Source of the DNA: Lachnospiraceae bacterium
GTDB taxonomy: Bacteria > Bacillota > Clostridia > Lachnospirales > Lachnospiraceae
Assembly (NCBI GenBank): GCA_017938485.1
Contig: JAGBBM010000136.1
Span: forward strand, 1 to 64,000
DNA length: 64,000 nt
Direction of reading: 5' to 3'
Position numbers and translations under genes: made by a program. Below the pieces are notes generated by a model, which saw only the letters and a list, made by a program, of their open reading frames with translations, was not told where the DNA came from and did not search any database. Positions 45,600-52,880 of this stretch are shown here, in pieces (position 1 is the first letter of the stretch; each line of letters opens with the position of its first letter).

Positions 45600-47264
45600 T
45601 TGAAAGGAACAAATAAAAGTTCGGTAAAGATCATTCCATTAGGAGGACTTGAACAGATAGGAATGAACATTACCGCTATAGAGTATGAGGACAGTATCAT
45701 AGTAATAGACTGTGGACTGGCCTTCCCTGAGGATGAGATGTTAGGTATAGATTTAGTTATACCTGATGTGACTTATCTTAAGGAAAATGCTGAAAAGGTA
45801 AAAGGACTTGTTGTGACTCATGGACACGAGGATCACATCGGTGCAATTCCTTATGTTGAAAATGAAATAAATATGCCAATATATGCTACAAAGCTTACTA
45901 TGGGTCTTATTGAGAATAAACTCAAAGAACATAACAATCTTAATCTTGTAAAAAGAAAGGTTGTTAAGCATGGACAGATTATTAATCTTGGCTGCTTCAG
46001 AATAGAATTTATAAGAACTAATCATTCTATAGTTGATTCTGCAGCCCTTGCTATATATACACCAGAAGGTATTATTATTCACACTGGTGATTTCAAGGTG
46101 GATTTTACACCGGTATTTGGTGAAGCCATAGACTTGCCTAGACTTGGCGAACTTGGAAAGAAGGGGGTACTTGCCCTTATGGCCGATTCTACCAATGCAG
46201 AAAGACCAGGTTACACACAGTCAGAGAAAACTGTAGGAAAGACCTTCGATAATCTTTTTGCGGATAATAGAGACCACAGAATAATAATTGCCACCTTTGC
46301 ATCCAATGTGGATAGAGTTCAGCAGATTATTAACTCTGCTTATAAGTATGGCAGAAAAGTAGTAGTAGAAGGAAGAAGTATGGTTAATATCATACAGACT
46401 GCTACAGAACTTGGATATATCAATATCCCTGATAACACTTTAATTGAGATTGAGCGTATTAAGGATTATCCGGATGAACAGATAGTTCTTATAACAACAG
46501 GTAGTCAGGGAGAGAATATGGCGGCATTATCTCGTATAGCGGCCAACATTCACAATAAGATAAGCATTAAGCCGGGAGATGTAGTTATATTTTCATCTAA
46601 CCCTATCCCTGGCAATGAGAAGGCAGTGTTTAAGGTTATCAATGAGCTGGAGATGAAGGGCGCTCATGTTGTATTTCAGGATACTCACGTTTCAGGACAT
46701 GCTTGTCAGGAAGAATTGAAACTTATGTATGCCCTTACAAAACCTAAGTACGCTATTCCAGTCCATGGAGAGTACAGACATATGAAGAGACATGGTGAAC
46801 TTGCCGTGGAGATGGGTGTACCTAAGGAGAATGTTAAATTACTTTCGACAGGAGATGTGCTTGAAATCTCAGAAGATAGGTTTGAGGTAACTGGAAAAGT
46901 TCAAGCCCAGGGAATTCTTGTAGATGGACTTGGTGTAGGTGATGTAGGTAACATAGTTCTTAGGGATAGACAACATTTGTCCCAAAATGGATTACTTATT
47001 GTAGTAGTCACATTGGAAAGAGAAAGCAATCAGCTTTTGGCGGGACCAGACATTATATCCAGAGGATTTGTATACGTGAGAGAGTCTGAAAATCTTATGG
47101 ATGAGTGCAGGGAAGTTGTTCAGGATGCTTTAGATTTTTGCTTGACCAAGGGAATAACAGATTGGGGCAAGATAAAGAATACTATAAAGGATTCTCTGGG
47201 AGAGTTCTTGTGGAAAAAGACAAAGAGAAGTCCTATGATACTTCCTATAATTACAGAGGTGTAA
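45600..47264 (+). CDS. rnj: Ribonuclease J
   Basis: The product has 554 residues and starts at TTG 45600, two bases after the DUF1292 gene, with TTGGAGG as ribosome site. RNase J is a 5'-3' exo- and endonuclease central to mRNA turnover and rRNA maturation. The metallo-beta-lactamase motif THGHEDHIG is near residues 74-82, HTGDFKVD and the beta-CASP motifs (ADSTNAERPGYT; VFQDTHVSGHA; VHGEYRH) are present. The C-terminal domain is complete. Relatives often have two paralogues; only one is in this window. It is inserted here into the usual yrzB-mltG order. Confidence 0.95.
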   Translation: MKGTNKSSVKIIPLGGLEQIGMNITAIEYEDSIIVIDCGLAFPEDEMLGIDLVIPDVTYLKENAEKVKGLVVTHGHEDHIGAIPYVENEINMPIYATKLTMGLIENKLKEHNNLNLVKRKVVKHGQIINLGCFRIEFIRTNHSIVDSAALAIYTPEGIIIHTGDFKVDFTPVFGEAIDLPRLGELGKKGVLALMADSTNAERPGYTQSEKTVGKTFDNLFADNRDHRIIIATFASNVDRVQQIINSAYKYGRKVVVEGRSMVNIIQTATELGYINIPDNTLIEIERIKDYPDEQIVLITTGSQGENMAALSRIAANIHNKISIKPGDVVIFSSNPIPGNEKAVFKVINELEMKGAHVVFQDTHVSGHACQEELKLMYALTKPKYAIPVHGEYRHMKRHGELAVEMGVPKENVKLLSTGDVLEISEDRFEVTGKVQAQGILVDGLGVGDVGNIVLRDRQHLSQNGLLIVVVTLERESNQLLAGPDIISRGFVYVRESENLMDECREVVQDALDFCLTKGITDWGKIKNTIKDSLGEFLWKKTKRSPMILPIITEV

Positions 47265-47267
47265 CAT

Positions 47268-47606
47268 ATGAAGAAGGTTATTACTGAAAGTAAAATATTG
47301 AATGAACATATAAAGAATTCGGAAGAATATAAAAAGTATATTTCTACAAAAAGAAGATTGTGCGAAAACATAGAATTATGTAATAAGCTAAAGGAATTCA
47401 GAAGAAAAAATTATGAGCTGCAGAATCGTCAAGGGGTCAACCCTTATGATGAAGTGCTGAATTTAGTGTTAGAGTATGATGAATTGCTTCACAACTCTAT
47501 TGTAAACGAGTTCCTTATAGCTGAACAGCATATATGTAGAATGATGCAGACAGTATATAATTCTATTGCAGAAGGATTGGAGTTTGATTATTTAGATGAG
47601 CAGTAA
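47268..47606 (+). CDS. YlbF/YmcA-family protein
   Basis: The product has 112 residues and starts at ATG 47268, three bases after rnj. It is mostly helical with the family pattern ITESKILNEHIKNSEEYKKY near the start and LNLVLEYDELLHNSIVNEFL, then LIAEQHICRMMQTVYNSI. In B. subtilis YlbF, YmcA and YaaT form a complex that guides RNase Y processing of mRNAs. Its place after an RNase gene agrees with an RNA-turnover role, which is inference. It overlaps the next gene by 11 bases. Confidence 0.85.
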   Translation: MKKVITESKILNEHIKNSEEYKKYISTKRRLCENIELCNKLKEFRRKNYELQNRQGVNPYDEVLNLVLEYDELLHNSIVNEFLIAEQHICRMMQTVYNSIAEGLEFDYLDEQ

Positions 47607-48009
47607 GAAGAAAAAACAAAAAAAAGGTGCAGATGAGGTTGTGAAGATTGGACTTAAAAAATCCATGGGATTTACAGGCGGTCTTCTCATAAATGTCTTA
47701 ATTGTATATTTGGTAGTTAAGGTATTTTCATTTTCTTTTGATTTTGCCTACAGTGTGTTTGGTGACTCTAGTAAGGAGCCTGCATCTAGAGAGTATATAA
47801 TTATAGAGATACCAGCGGATTCTTCCGCCCTTGATATAGGTAAGGCATTGGAAGATGGTGGAGTTATAGAGAATAAGTATGCCTTCGTATTAAAGGTTAA
47901 GCTTAAAGGCTATGGCCCTATGATTATACCTGGTAAGTATGGTTTATCTCCATCTATGTCTTTGCAGGAAATACTTAATATCATATGTAGATTGGAAGAG
48001 GAGGAGTAA
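47596..48009 (+). CDS. Short MltG/YceG-like membrane protein without catalytic domain
   Basis: The product has 137 residues; ATG 47596 lies within the YlbF gene end. A basic cytoplasmic start (SSKKKKQKKG) precedes one membrane segment near residues 32-54 (GLLINVLIVYLVVKVF). The outer part (about 65-137) resembles the LysM-like domain that opens MltG: IIIEIPADSSALDIGKALED, VIENKYAFVLKVKLKG and GKYGLSPSMSLQEIL. The YceG catalytic domain with its glutamate, which follows in full-length MltG, is absent. In B. subtilis a full mltG (yrrL) sits here. It may regulate or recruit a full-length enzyme encoded elsewhere. Confidence 0.75.
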   Translation: MSSKKKKQKKGADEVVKIGLKKSMGFTGGLLINVLIVYLVVKVFSFSFDFAYSVFGDSSKEPASREYIIIEIPADSSALDIGKALEDGGVIENKYAFVLKVKLKGYGPMIIPGKYGLSPSMSLQEILNIICRLEEEE

Positions 48010-48012
48010 TCC

Positions 48013-48657
48013 TTGCTTAGTTTAGATAGAATATCCTCTTTTGTAAGGTCCTTTATTAAGGATGATGAGGGAAAAATTGGGGATATATATAACGATGCAA
48101 TTAAAAGAGGAGTTCCTGTTATAAAACCAGAAACGAGAGAATTTTTAAAGACTCAGCTGCTGATTCATAAACCTATGAGAATATTGGAGGTGGGAACAGC
48201 AGTTGGTTATTCCTCTCTTTTTATGAGTCAGTTCTTAAGCGATGATGCTACTATAGATACCATAGAACTTAGCGAAGAAAGAGTCATAGAAGCTAGAGGT
48301 AACATAGAGGCATTGGGAAAAGAAGACACTATTACCGTTCATCAAGGAGATGCGGCTTTAGTGTTAAAGGAGCTTAAAACAGATGCTTATGATTTTGCCT
48401 TTGTAGATGCGGCAAAAGGACAATATATATATTATTATCCGGAGATTATGCGTCTTGTTAAGAGTGGTGGAGTCATTATATCTGACAACGTATTACAGGA
48501 AGGTGAGGTTTTAGAGTCTCATTTTCTCGTTGAAAAAAGAAATAGAACTATACATGACCGTATGCGAGAGTATTTGTATACTATCACCCACGATGAGAGG
48601 GTAGATACAGCGGTGCTTTCGATAGGAGATGGCGTGGCGGTTAGTGTGAAGAGATAA
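48013..48657 (+). CDS. trmR: tRNA 5-hydroxyuridine O-methyltransferase (TrmR-like)
   Basis: The product has 214 residues and starts at TTG 48013 with GAGGAG in the previous gene's end. It is a class I SAM methyltransferase of the O-methyltransferase 3 family (B. subtilis YrrM/TrmR), which converts ho5U34 to mo5U34 in tRNAs. SAM motif LEVGTAVGYSSLF lies near residues 58-70, TIELSEERV near 89-97 and FVDAAKGQY near 135-143. The U32 hydroxylation protein TrhP, which makes its substrate, is the next gene but one. Confidence 0.85.
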   Translation: MLSLDRISSFVRSFIKDDEGKIGDIYNDAIKRGVPVIKPETREFLKTQLLIHKPMRILEVGTAVGYSSLFMSQFLSDDATIDTIELSEERVIEARGNIEALGKEDTITVHQGDAALVLKELKTDAYDFAFVDAAKGQYIYYYPEIMRLVKSGGVIISDNVLQEGEVLESHFLVEKRNRTIHDRMREYLYTITHDERVDTAVLSIGDGVAVSVKR

Positions 48658-48678
48658 TGAAGAGAGAGGTTGGGGAAA

Positions 48679-50043
48679 ATGGCAAATATTAAAGGTTTGT
48701 TTAGTAAAGAAATTGATTTGAAGTTTTGGAAACGCGATGAGGAAAATGTTTATACTGGGTTGTTGTGCTTTTTTTTGGTGTCTATTCCTGTTGTTGAGTT
48801 GATTAGCGAGATTTTGGGAAGAACATATTATTACCAAGAATCGTTGGTTAGATTTATAGGAATAGCACTTCTTTTGGTATCTATGATTTTCTTATTTACA
48901 AAGAAAACACATATTTTTGTTATCTCAGATTTATTTCTTGCGTTGTCAGTGTTGTTCTCTATTATTTCAATAATATTTTCGCAGGATCTAGAGGCTTCTC
49001 TTACCGGTGCGTATTTACATAATGCTGAAGATCCTTTGCAAGTATTGGCATATTTTATGATTTTTTTTATGGCTACCCAAGTATCAAGGATAGAAAATGT
49101 GAAAAAGATTTTTGTAGCAATATTGATTGTAATGTCCCTACAAGTAATACCGGGATTTCTGCAACATTTTGATGCGTGGCCTTATGAAGATTTCTTGGGT
49201 AGAGAGGTTCCGGGATCATATGGTTTAACACAGCATTATAATTATTTTGCGTCACTGATGGTTATGTTTTCGGCATTAAGTACTATGGTATTTATACTGA
49301 AAAAAAATAAATATAAATGTTTATGGTTCGGGATAGCGACGTTTTGCTTTTTAGTAACAATGTATTCGTGGTGTAGATTGGCATGGGTAGGCCTCATAAC
49401 ATATTTGCTGTTTATTGTTTTATTTGAGATTATCCAAAAGAAGAATAATAAAGAGTCTGTAATATCAAAAAAACGATTTATTATTATAATATGTACCTTT
49501 GCTTTGATTTGTGTATACTTGATTATTTTTGATGATGTTATAGTGTCTCAAGTTGTCGAGACTACAAAAGAAATTTCCGGAGAAGAAGGAAAAGTTATTG
49601 CTAATGGAAGAGCATATATTTGGAGAGTTGGTTTGGCTGCACTAGATGGTCATTGGTTTACGGGTATTGGCTTTGATAATTATGTGGATGCGTTTTACAT
49701 AAGAGAAGACTTGTGTGTTGGATGGGTTGGATATAAAGGTCATAATGAATATATACACATGTTGGTTACACAGGGTATATTTTCTGCGTTAAATTACATT
49801 GCCTTTTGTATGTATATATTTTTTCATGGATGTAAAAAAGTTATGAATAATGAAGAAAGTACACATAGAAAAATCACTATATATATATTGTTGGCTATGA
49901 TAATTGCTTATTTTGCCCAAGCATGCTTTAATCATAGCGTAACTAATATCGCCCCATATAAATGGCTTGTTATGGGACTGCTGGTATCAAGAGGTGGTCA
50001 AAAAGTTTTATTTAGAAGTAAAGAGGGGAAGATGGAGAATTGA
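48679..50043 (+). CDS. O-antigen ligase / Wzy-family polymerase-like membrane protein
   Basis: I choose ATG 48679 (454 residues) over TTG 48670, which overlaps the ribosome site GAGAGG. About ten to eleven membrane segments are visible. The Wzy_C signature region is clear: NGRAYIWRVGLAAL, HWFTGIGFDNY and a large outer loop ending GHNEYIHMLVTQGI. Such proteins link or polymerise surface glycans using lipid carriers. No glycosyltransferase cluster surrounds it. It sits between trmR and trhP, which are otherwise functional neighbours. By eye it is more AT-rich (long T runs) than the genes beside it, which hints at transfer; I did not compute this. Confidence 0.8.
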   Translation: MANIKGLFSKEIDLKFWKRDEENVYTGLLCFFLVSIPVVELISEILGRTYYYQESLVRFIGIALLLVSMIFLFTKKTHIFVISDLFLALSVLFSIISIIFSQDLEASLTGAYLHNAEDPLQVLAYFMIFFMATQVSRIENVKKIFVAILIVMSLQVIPGFLQHFDAWPYEDFLGREVPGSYGLTQHYNYFASLMVMFSALSTMVFILKKNKYKCLWFGIATFCFLVTMYSWCRLAWVGLITYLLFIVLFEIIQKKNNKESVISKKRFIIIICTFALICVYLIIFDDVIVSQVVETTKEISGEEGKVIANGRAYIWRVGLAALDGHWFTGIGFDNYVDAFYIREDLCVGWVGYKGHNEYIHMLVTQGIFSALNYIAFCMYIFFHGCKKVMNNEESTHRKITIYILLAMIIAYFAQACFNHSVTNIAPYKWLVMGLLVSRGGQKVLFRSKEGKMEN

Positions 50044-50047
50044 GAGT

Positions 50048-51313
50048 ATGAATAACTATGCTAGTAAAAAACCTGAACTTTTAATACCAGCAGGCAGCTT
50101 GGATGTATTAAAGGTTGCAATTGATTATGGTGCTGATGCAGTGTATATAGGTGGCCAAAAGTTTGGCTTACGTGCGAAGGCAGGTAATTTTACAATTGAA
50201 GAGATGATTGCTGGAGCGGATTATGTGCATGCAGCAGGAAAGAAACTCTATGTAACTGTAAATATTTTTGCCCATAATGATGATATAGAAGGGGTAAGGA
50301 AATATTTTAATGATATTAAAGATGCCGGTCTTGAAGAAAAGATAGATGCATTTATTATATCAGACCCAGGTATATTTACTCTTGCAAAAGAGATATTACC
50401 GGGGATAGAGATTCACATAAGTACTCAGTCTAATAATACCAATTATCTTACCTATAATTTTTGGTACAAGATGGGGGCGACGAGAGTTGTTGCTGCAAGA
50501 GAACTTTCTCTTAAGGAGATAAGAACTATTAGAGATAACATACCTGCTGACATGGAGATAGAGGCGTTTATGCATGGAGCTATGTGCATTTCCTATTCTG
50601 GAAGATGTTTACTGAGTAGTTACTTTACTGGCAGAGATGCGAATAAGGGAGCATGTACCCATCCATGCAGATGGAAGTATTCTATTGTGGAGGAGAAACG
50701 TCCGGGAGAATATTTACCTGTTGAAGAAGACGATAGAGGAACATATATATTCAATTCAAAAGATTTATGTATGATTGATTATATTCCGGAGATGATTGAT
50801 GCGGGTATTAATTCCTTTAAGATAGAGGGACGTATGAAAACGGCTCTATATGTGGCAGTAGTTACTAGAACTTATAGACAGGCTATAGATGATTATTTTA
50901 CATCAGAGGAATTATATAGAAGCAGAAAATCCTATTATGACGAAGAGATATCTGCATGTACTTTCAGACAGTTTACTACAGGATTTTATTTTGGTAAGAC
51001 CGATGAGAATTCTCAGATATACGACAATAATACGTATATCAAGAATTATACCTATCTGGGAACAGTAGAAGATATAACTGAAGATGGGTTAGTGGTTATT
51101 CATCAAAAAAACAAGTTCTTGGTAGGCGATGAAGTAAGCTTTATGTTGTTTGATGGAACAAATGCAGAAGCTAGGGTGGAAGCTATCTATGACGAACGAA
51201 TGAGCTCCATGGAATCTGCCCCACACCCAAAACAACTGCTCTATATCAGATTTAACAATAGCTCAATGATAGAAAAAGGAATGATTATACGTTCAAAGCA
51301 CTGCGAAGCTTAA
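50048..51313 (+). CDS. trhP: U32-family tRNA hydroxylation protein TrhP
   Basis: I choose ATG 50048 (421 residues); the in-frame ATG at 49967 is inside the previous gene and adds 27 unrelated residues. It is annotated in many genomes as collagenase-like peptidase U32. In E. coli and B. subtilis TrhP proteins make 5-hydroxyuridine at tRNA position 34 from prephenate-derived chemistry. The N-terminus PELLIPAGSLDVLKVAIDYG and the U32 signature EAFMHGAMCISYSGRCLLS (near residues 172-190) are present, with CTHPCRW after it. B. subtilis has two adjacent U32 genes; only one is here. Its last 29 bases overlap sigK on the other strand. Confidence 0.9.
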   Translation: MNNYASKKPELLIPAGSLDVLKVAIDYGADAVYIGGQKFGLRAKAGNFTIEEMIAGADYVHAAGKKLYVTVNIFAHNDDIEGVRKYFNDIKDAGLEEKIDAFIISDPGIFTLAKEILPGIEIHISTQSNNTNYLTYNFWYKMGATRVVAARELSLKEIRTIRDNIPADMEIEAFMHGAMCISYSGRCLLSSYFTGRDANKGACTHPCRWKYSIVEEKRPGEYLPVEEDDRGTYIFNSKDLCMIDYIPEMIDAGINSFKIEGRMKTALYVAVVTRTYRQAIDDYFTSEELYRSRKSYYDEEISACTFRQFTTGFYFGKTDENSQIYDNNTYIKNYTYLGTVEDITEDGLVVIHQKNKFLVGDEVSFMLFDGTNAEARVEAIYDERMSSMESAPHPKQLLYIRFNNSSMIEKGMIIRSKHCEA

Positions 51314-51908
51314 GCAGTGCTTTTTTTTCTATTCTAGAAACGTAGGAACGAGAAATGCCAAGAAGGTTGGCTATATCTTTTTGCGTCATTTCATCGTGAG
51401 AAAACAAACCGTATCGAAGAATGAGAACTTTTTGTTCCCGTTGGTCTAAAATGGAAAAAAACATATGGGATATCTGGTTGATACTATCTGAGGTTATAAT
51501 ATTGTGAAGGATGTTTTCGTCATCCGTACTAATAATATCCATAAGACTTATTTCGTTGCCTTCCTTGTCTGTTCCTATAGGCTCATACAAAGAGACTTCT
51601 CTAGCTTCTTTACGTTCCTGCCTGAGACGCATAAGAAGTTCGTTTTCTATGCATCTGGAGGCGTAGGTTACTAACTTACTTCCTTTTGATGTGTCGTAAG
51701 TATTGATTGCTTTGATGAGACCTATTGTGCCAATAGATATCATATCCTCGGTGCTTCGGTTCCCGGTTTGATATTTTTTTACGATATGTGCAACCAATCT
51801 GAGATTGTATTCTACCAATATATTTCTTGCTTCCAAATTACCACCTTTGGCTAATTCGAGATAATAGGATTCTTCTTCTTGTGATAAAGGGCGTTTAAAT
51901 GTTTGCAA
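51285..51908 (-). CDS. sigK: Sporulation sigma factor SigK-like, without pro-sequence
   Basis: The product has 207 residues and starts at TTG 51908, with GAGG 9 bases upstream. An in-frame TAA directly precedes the TTG, so no longer N-terminus is possible. Region 2 has NLRLVAHIVKKY, EDMISIGTIGLIKAINTYD and YASRCIENELLMRLR; region 4 has REQKVLILRYGL and TQKDIANLLGISRSYVSRIEKKAL. These match SigK, the late mother-cell sigma factor. B. subtilis SigK is made with a hydrophobic pro-sequence that is cleaved by SpoIVFB; it is absent here, as it is in Clostridioides difficile. SigE is the closest alternative assignment. The gene stands alone and divergent from the CPBP gene. Confidence 0.85.
   Translation of the reverse strand: MQTFKRPLSQEEESYYLELAKGGNLEARNILVEYNLRLVAHIVKKYQTGNRSTEDMISIGTIGLIKAINTYDTSKGSKLVTYASRCIENELLMRLRQERKEAREVSLYEPIGTDKEGNEISLMDIISTDDENILHNIITSDSINQISHMFFSILDQREQKVLILRYGLFSHDEMTQKDIANLLGISRSYVSRIEKKALLKLRSALNV
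51295..51328 (+). terminator. Intrinsic terminator inside the trhP/sigK 3' overlap
   Basis: A 10-bp perfect stem (51295-51304 AAAGCACTGC with 51314-51323), a 9-base loop and an eight-T tail. It ends the ireB-trhP unit. The left arm is trhP coding sequence and both arms lie within sigK coding sequence on the other strand. Confidence 0.88.
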
Positions 51909-52030
51909 TTATAAAGGCCTCACACAATCCCTCTTTCTAATATGATATGAAAAAAATGTAAAAAAGTGCTTTTCCAATAAAAAATGATAATATCATAATT
52001 ACTAGATTTGTTGGCAGATAAATGTGTGCG

Positions 52031-52059
52031 TTGTGTGATTTGAATATATGTGGTAAAAT
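52031..52059 (+). promoter_or_regulatory. Likely promoter of the CPBP protease gene
   Basis: TTGTGT (52031-52036), 17 bases, TAAAAT (52054-52059) with TGG just before it. It lies in the 206-base divergent gap between sigK and the CPBP gene, about 55 bases before the latter's start. Confidence 0.5.
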
Positions 52060-52114
52060 ACGTTAAAGAAGATGTGTGAGTATGTAATGTTTTAATATCA
52101 AAAGGGGGATAAAT

Positions 52115-52753
52115 ATGAAATTATCCGAAATGAGAATAGAACTGAAAAATGAGAAACAGTTTAAGGTATTGCTTGTTGTTATAATTTTTCAGTATTGGCT
52201 GATGTATTTATATGATATACTTTGTTACGTGCCGGGATGGTTGCTTAATAATATAGTATGTGCTTTGATATGCGTACTTATAACCTTACCGTCTTTTTTT
52301 GCATACAATAAAATAGGAATATATAAAGAAAAAATAGATTTTAAAAATAAAAAACAGTATATGTGGGTATTGCCATGTACTTTGATTTTTTTTGTAGGTT
52401 GTTGGCTTGTGATGGGCATTGAAATAAGTGATGGATATATGCTACCAAGACAATATATATGGTGTATAATATACTTCTTTTTTATTGTAGCTCCAACAGA
52501 GGAGTTTATATATAGAGTATATATGTTGGGTGAGTTGTCTGTTTTACTAGGGGAATTAAAGTGGATGGCGCCTATTATATCAGGTATGGTATTTGGTTTG
52601 ATACATATTGTCAATATGGGTTATCAAAATGCATCTATGAATATAGTTATAGGAATTGCTCTTGGATATATGAAATTATACTGCAAGAATTGTACATTTT
52701 TAACCTGCGTTTTGGCGCATGGACTGTATGATTTTCTTATAACAATAATCTAA
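52115..52753 (+). CDS. CPBP-family intramembrane metalloprotease
   Basis: The product has 212 residues and starts at ATG 52115 after AAAGGGGG. Six to seven membrane segments are visible. The Abi/CAAX-protease motifs are present: TEEFIYRVYM (EExxxR, near residues 127-136), FGLIHI near 166-171 and VLAHGLYDF near 199-207. Family members cleave prenylated or other membrane proteins, process peptides or give self-immunity to bacteriocins; the substrate here is unknown. It lies 127 bases upstream of the pilus cluster but has its own promoter, so a link to pili is not shown. Confidence 0.85.
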   Translation: MKLSEMRIELKNEKQFKVLLVVIIFQYWLMYLYDILCYVPGWLLNNIVCALICVLITLPSFFAYNKIGIYKEKIDFKNKKQYMWVLPCTLIFFVGCWLVMGIEISDGYMLPRQYIWCIIYFFFIVAPTEEFIYRVYMLGELSVLLGELKWMAPIISGMVFGLIHIVNMGYQNASMNIVIGIALGYMKLYCKNCTFLTCVLAHGLYDFLITII

Positions 52754-52810
52754 ATAAAAAATAAGTTTAAGTAAAATAGAAAATAATATGAAAACCATTA
52801 GTTTTTTTCT

Positions 52811-52838
52811 TTGCAACGAAAGAAAAATATGGTATAAT
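52811..52838 (+). promoter_or_regulatory. Promoter of the type IV pilus cluster
   Basis: TTGCAA (52811-52816), 16 bases, perfect TATAAT (52833-52838) with TGG just before it (extended -10). It lies 42 bases before pilB. Confidence 0.65.
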
Positions 52839-52880
52839 ACATCTATATGTATACTATTTTGAAACGAGAGGTATTGGACT

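Noticed and set aside
49967..50047. Longer TrhP N-terminus from the in-frame ATG at 49967
   Set aside because: It would overlap the membrane-protein gene by 77 bases and adds residues not seen in the family; MNNYASKKPELLIPAG at 50048 fits.
51942..51949. SigE-type -10 element (CATATCAT on the minus strand) before sigK
   Set aside because: Partial match only, and no matching -35 element at the right distance.
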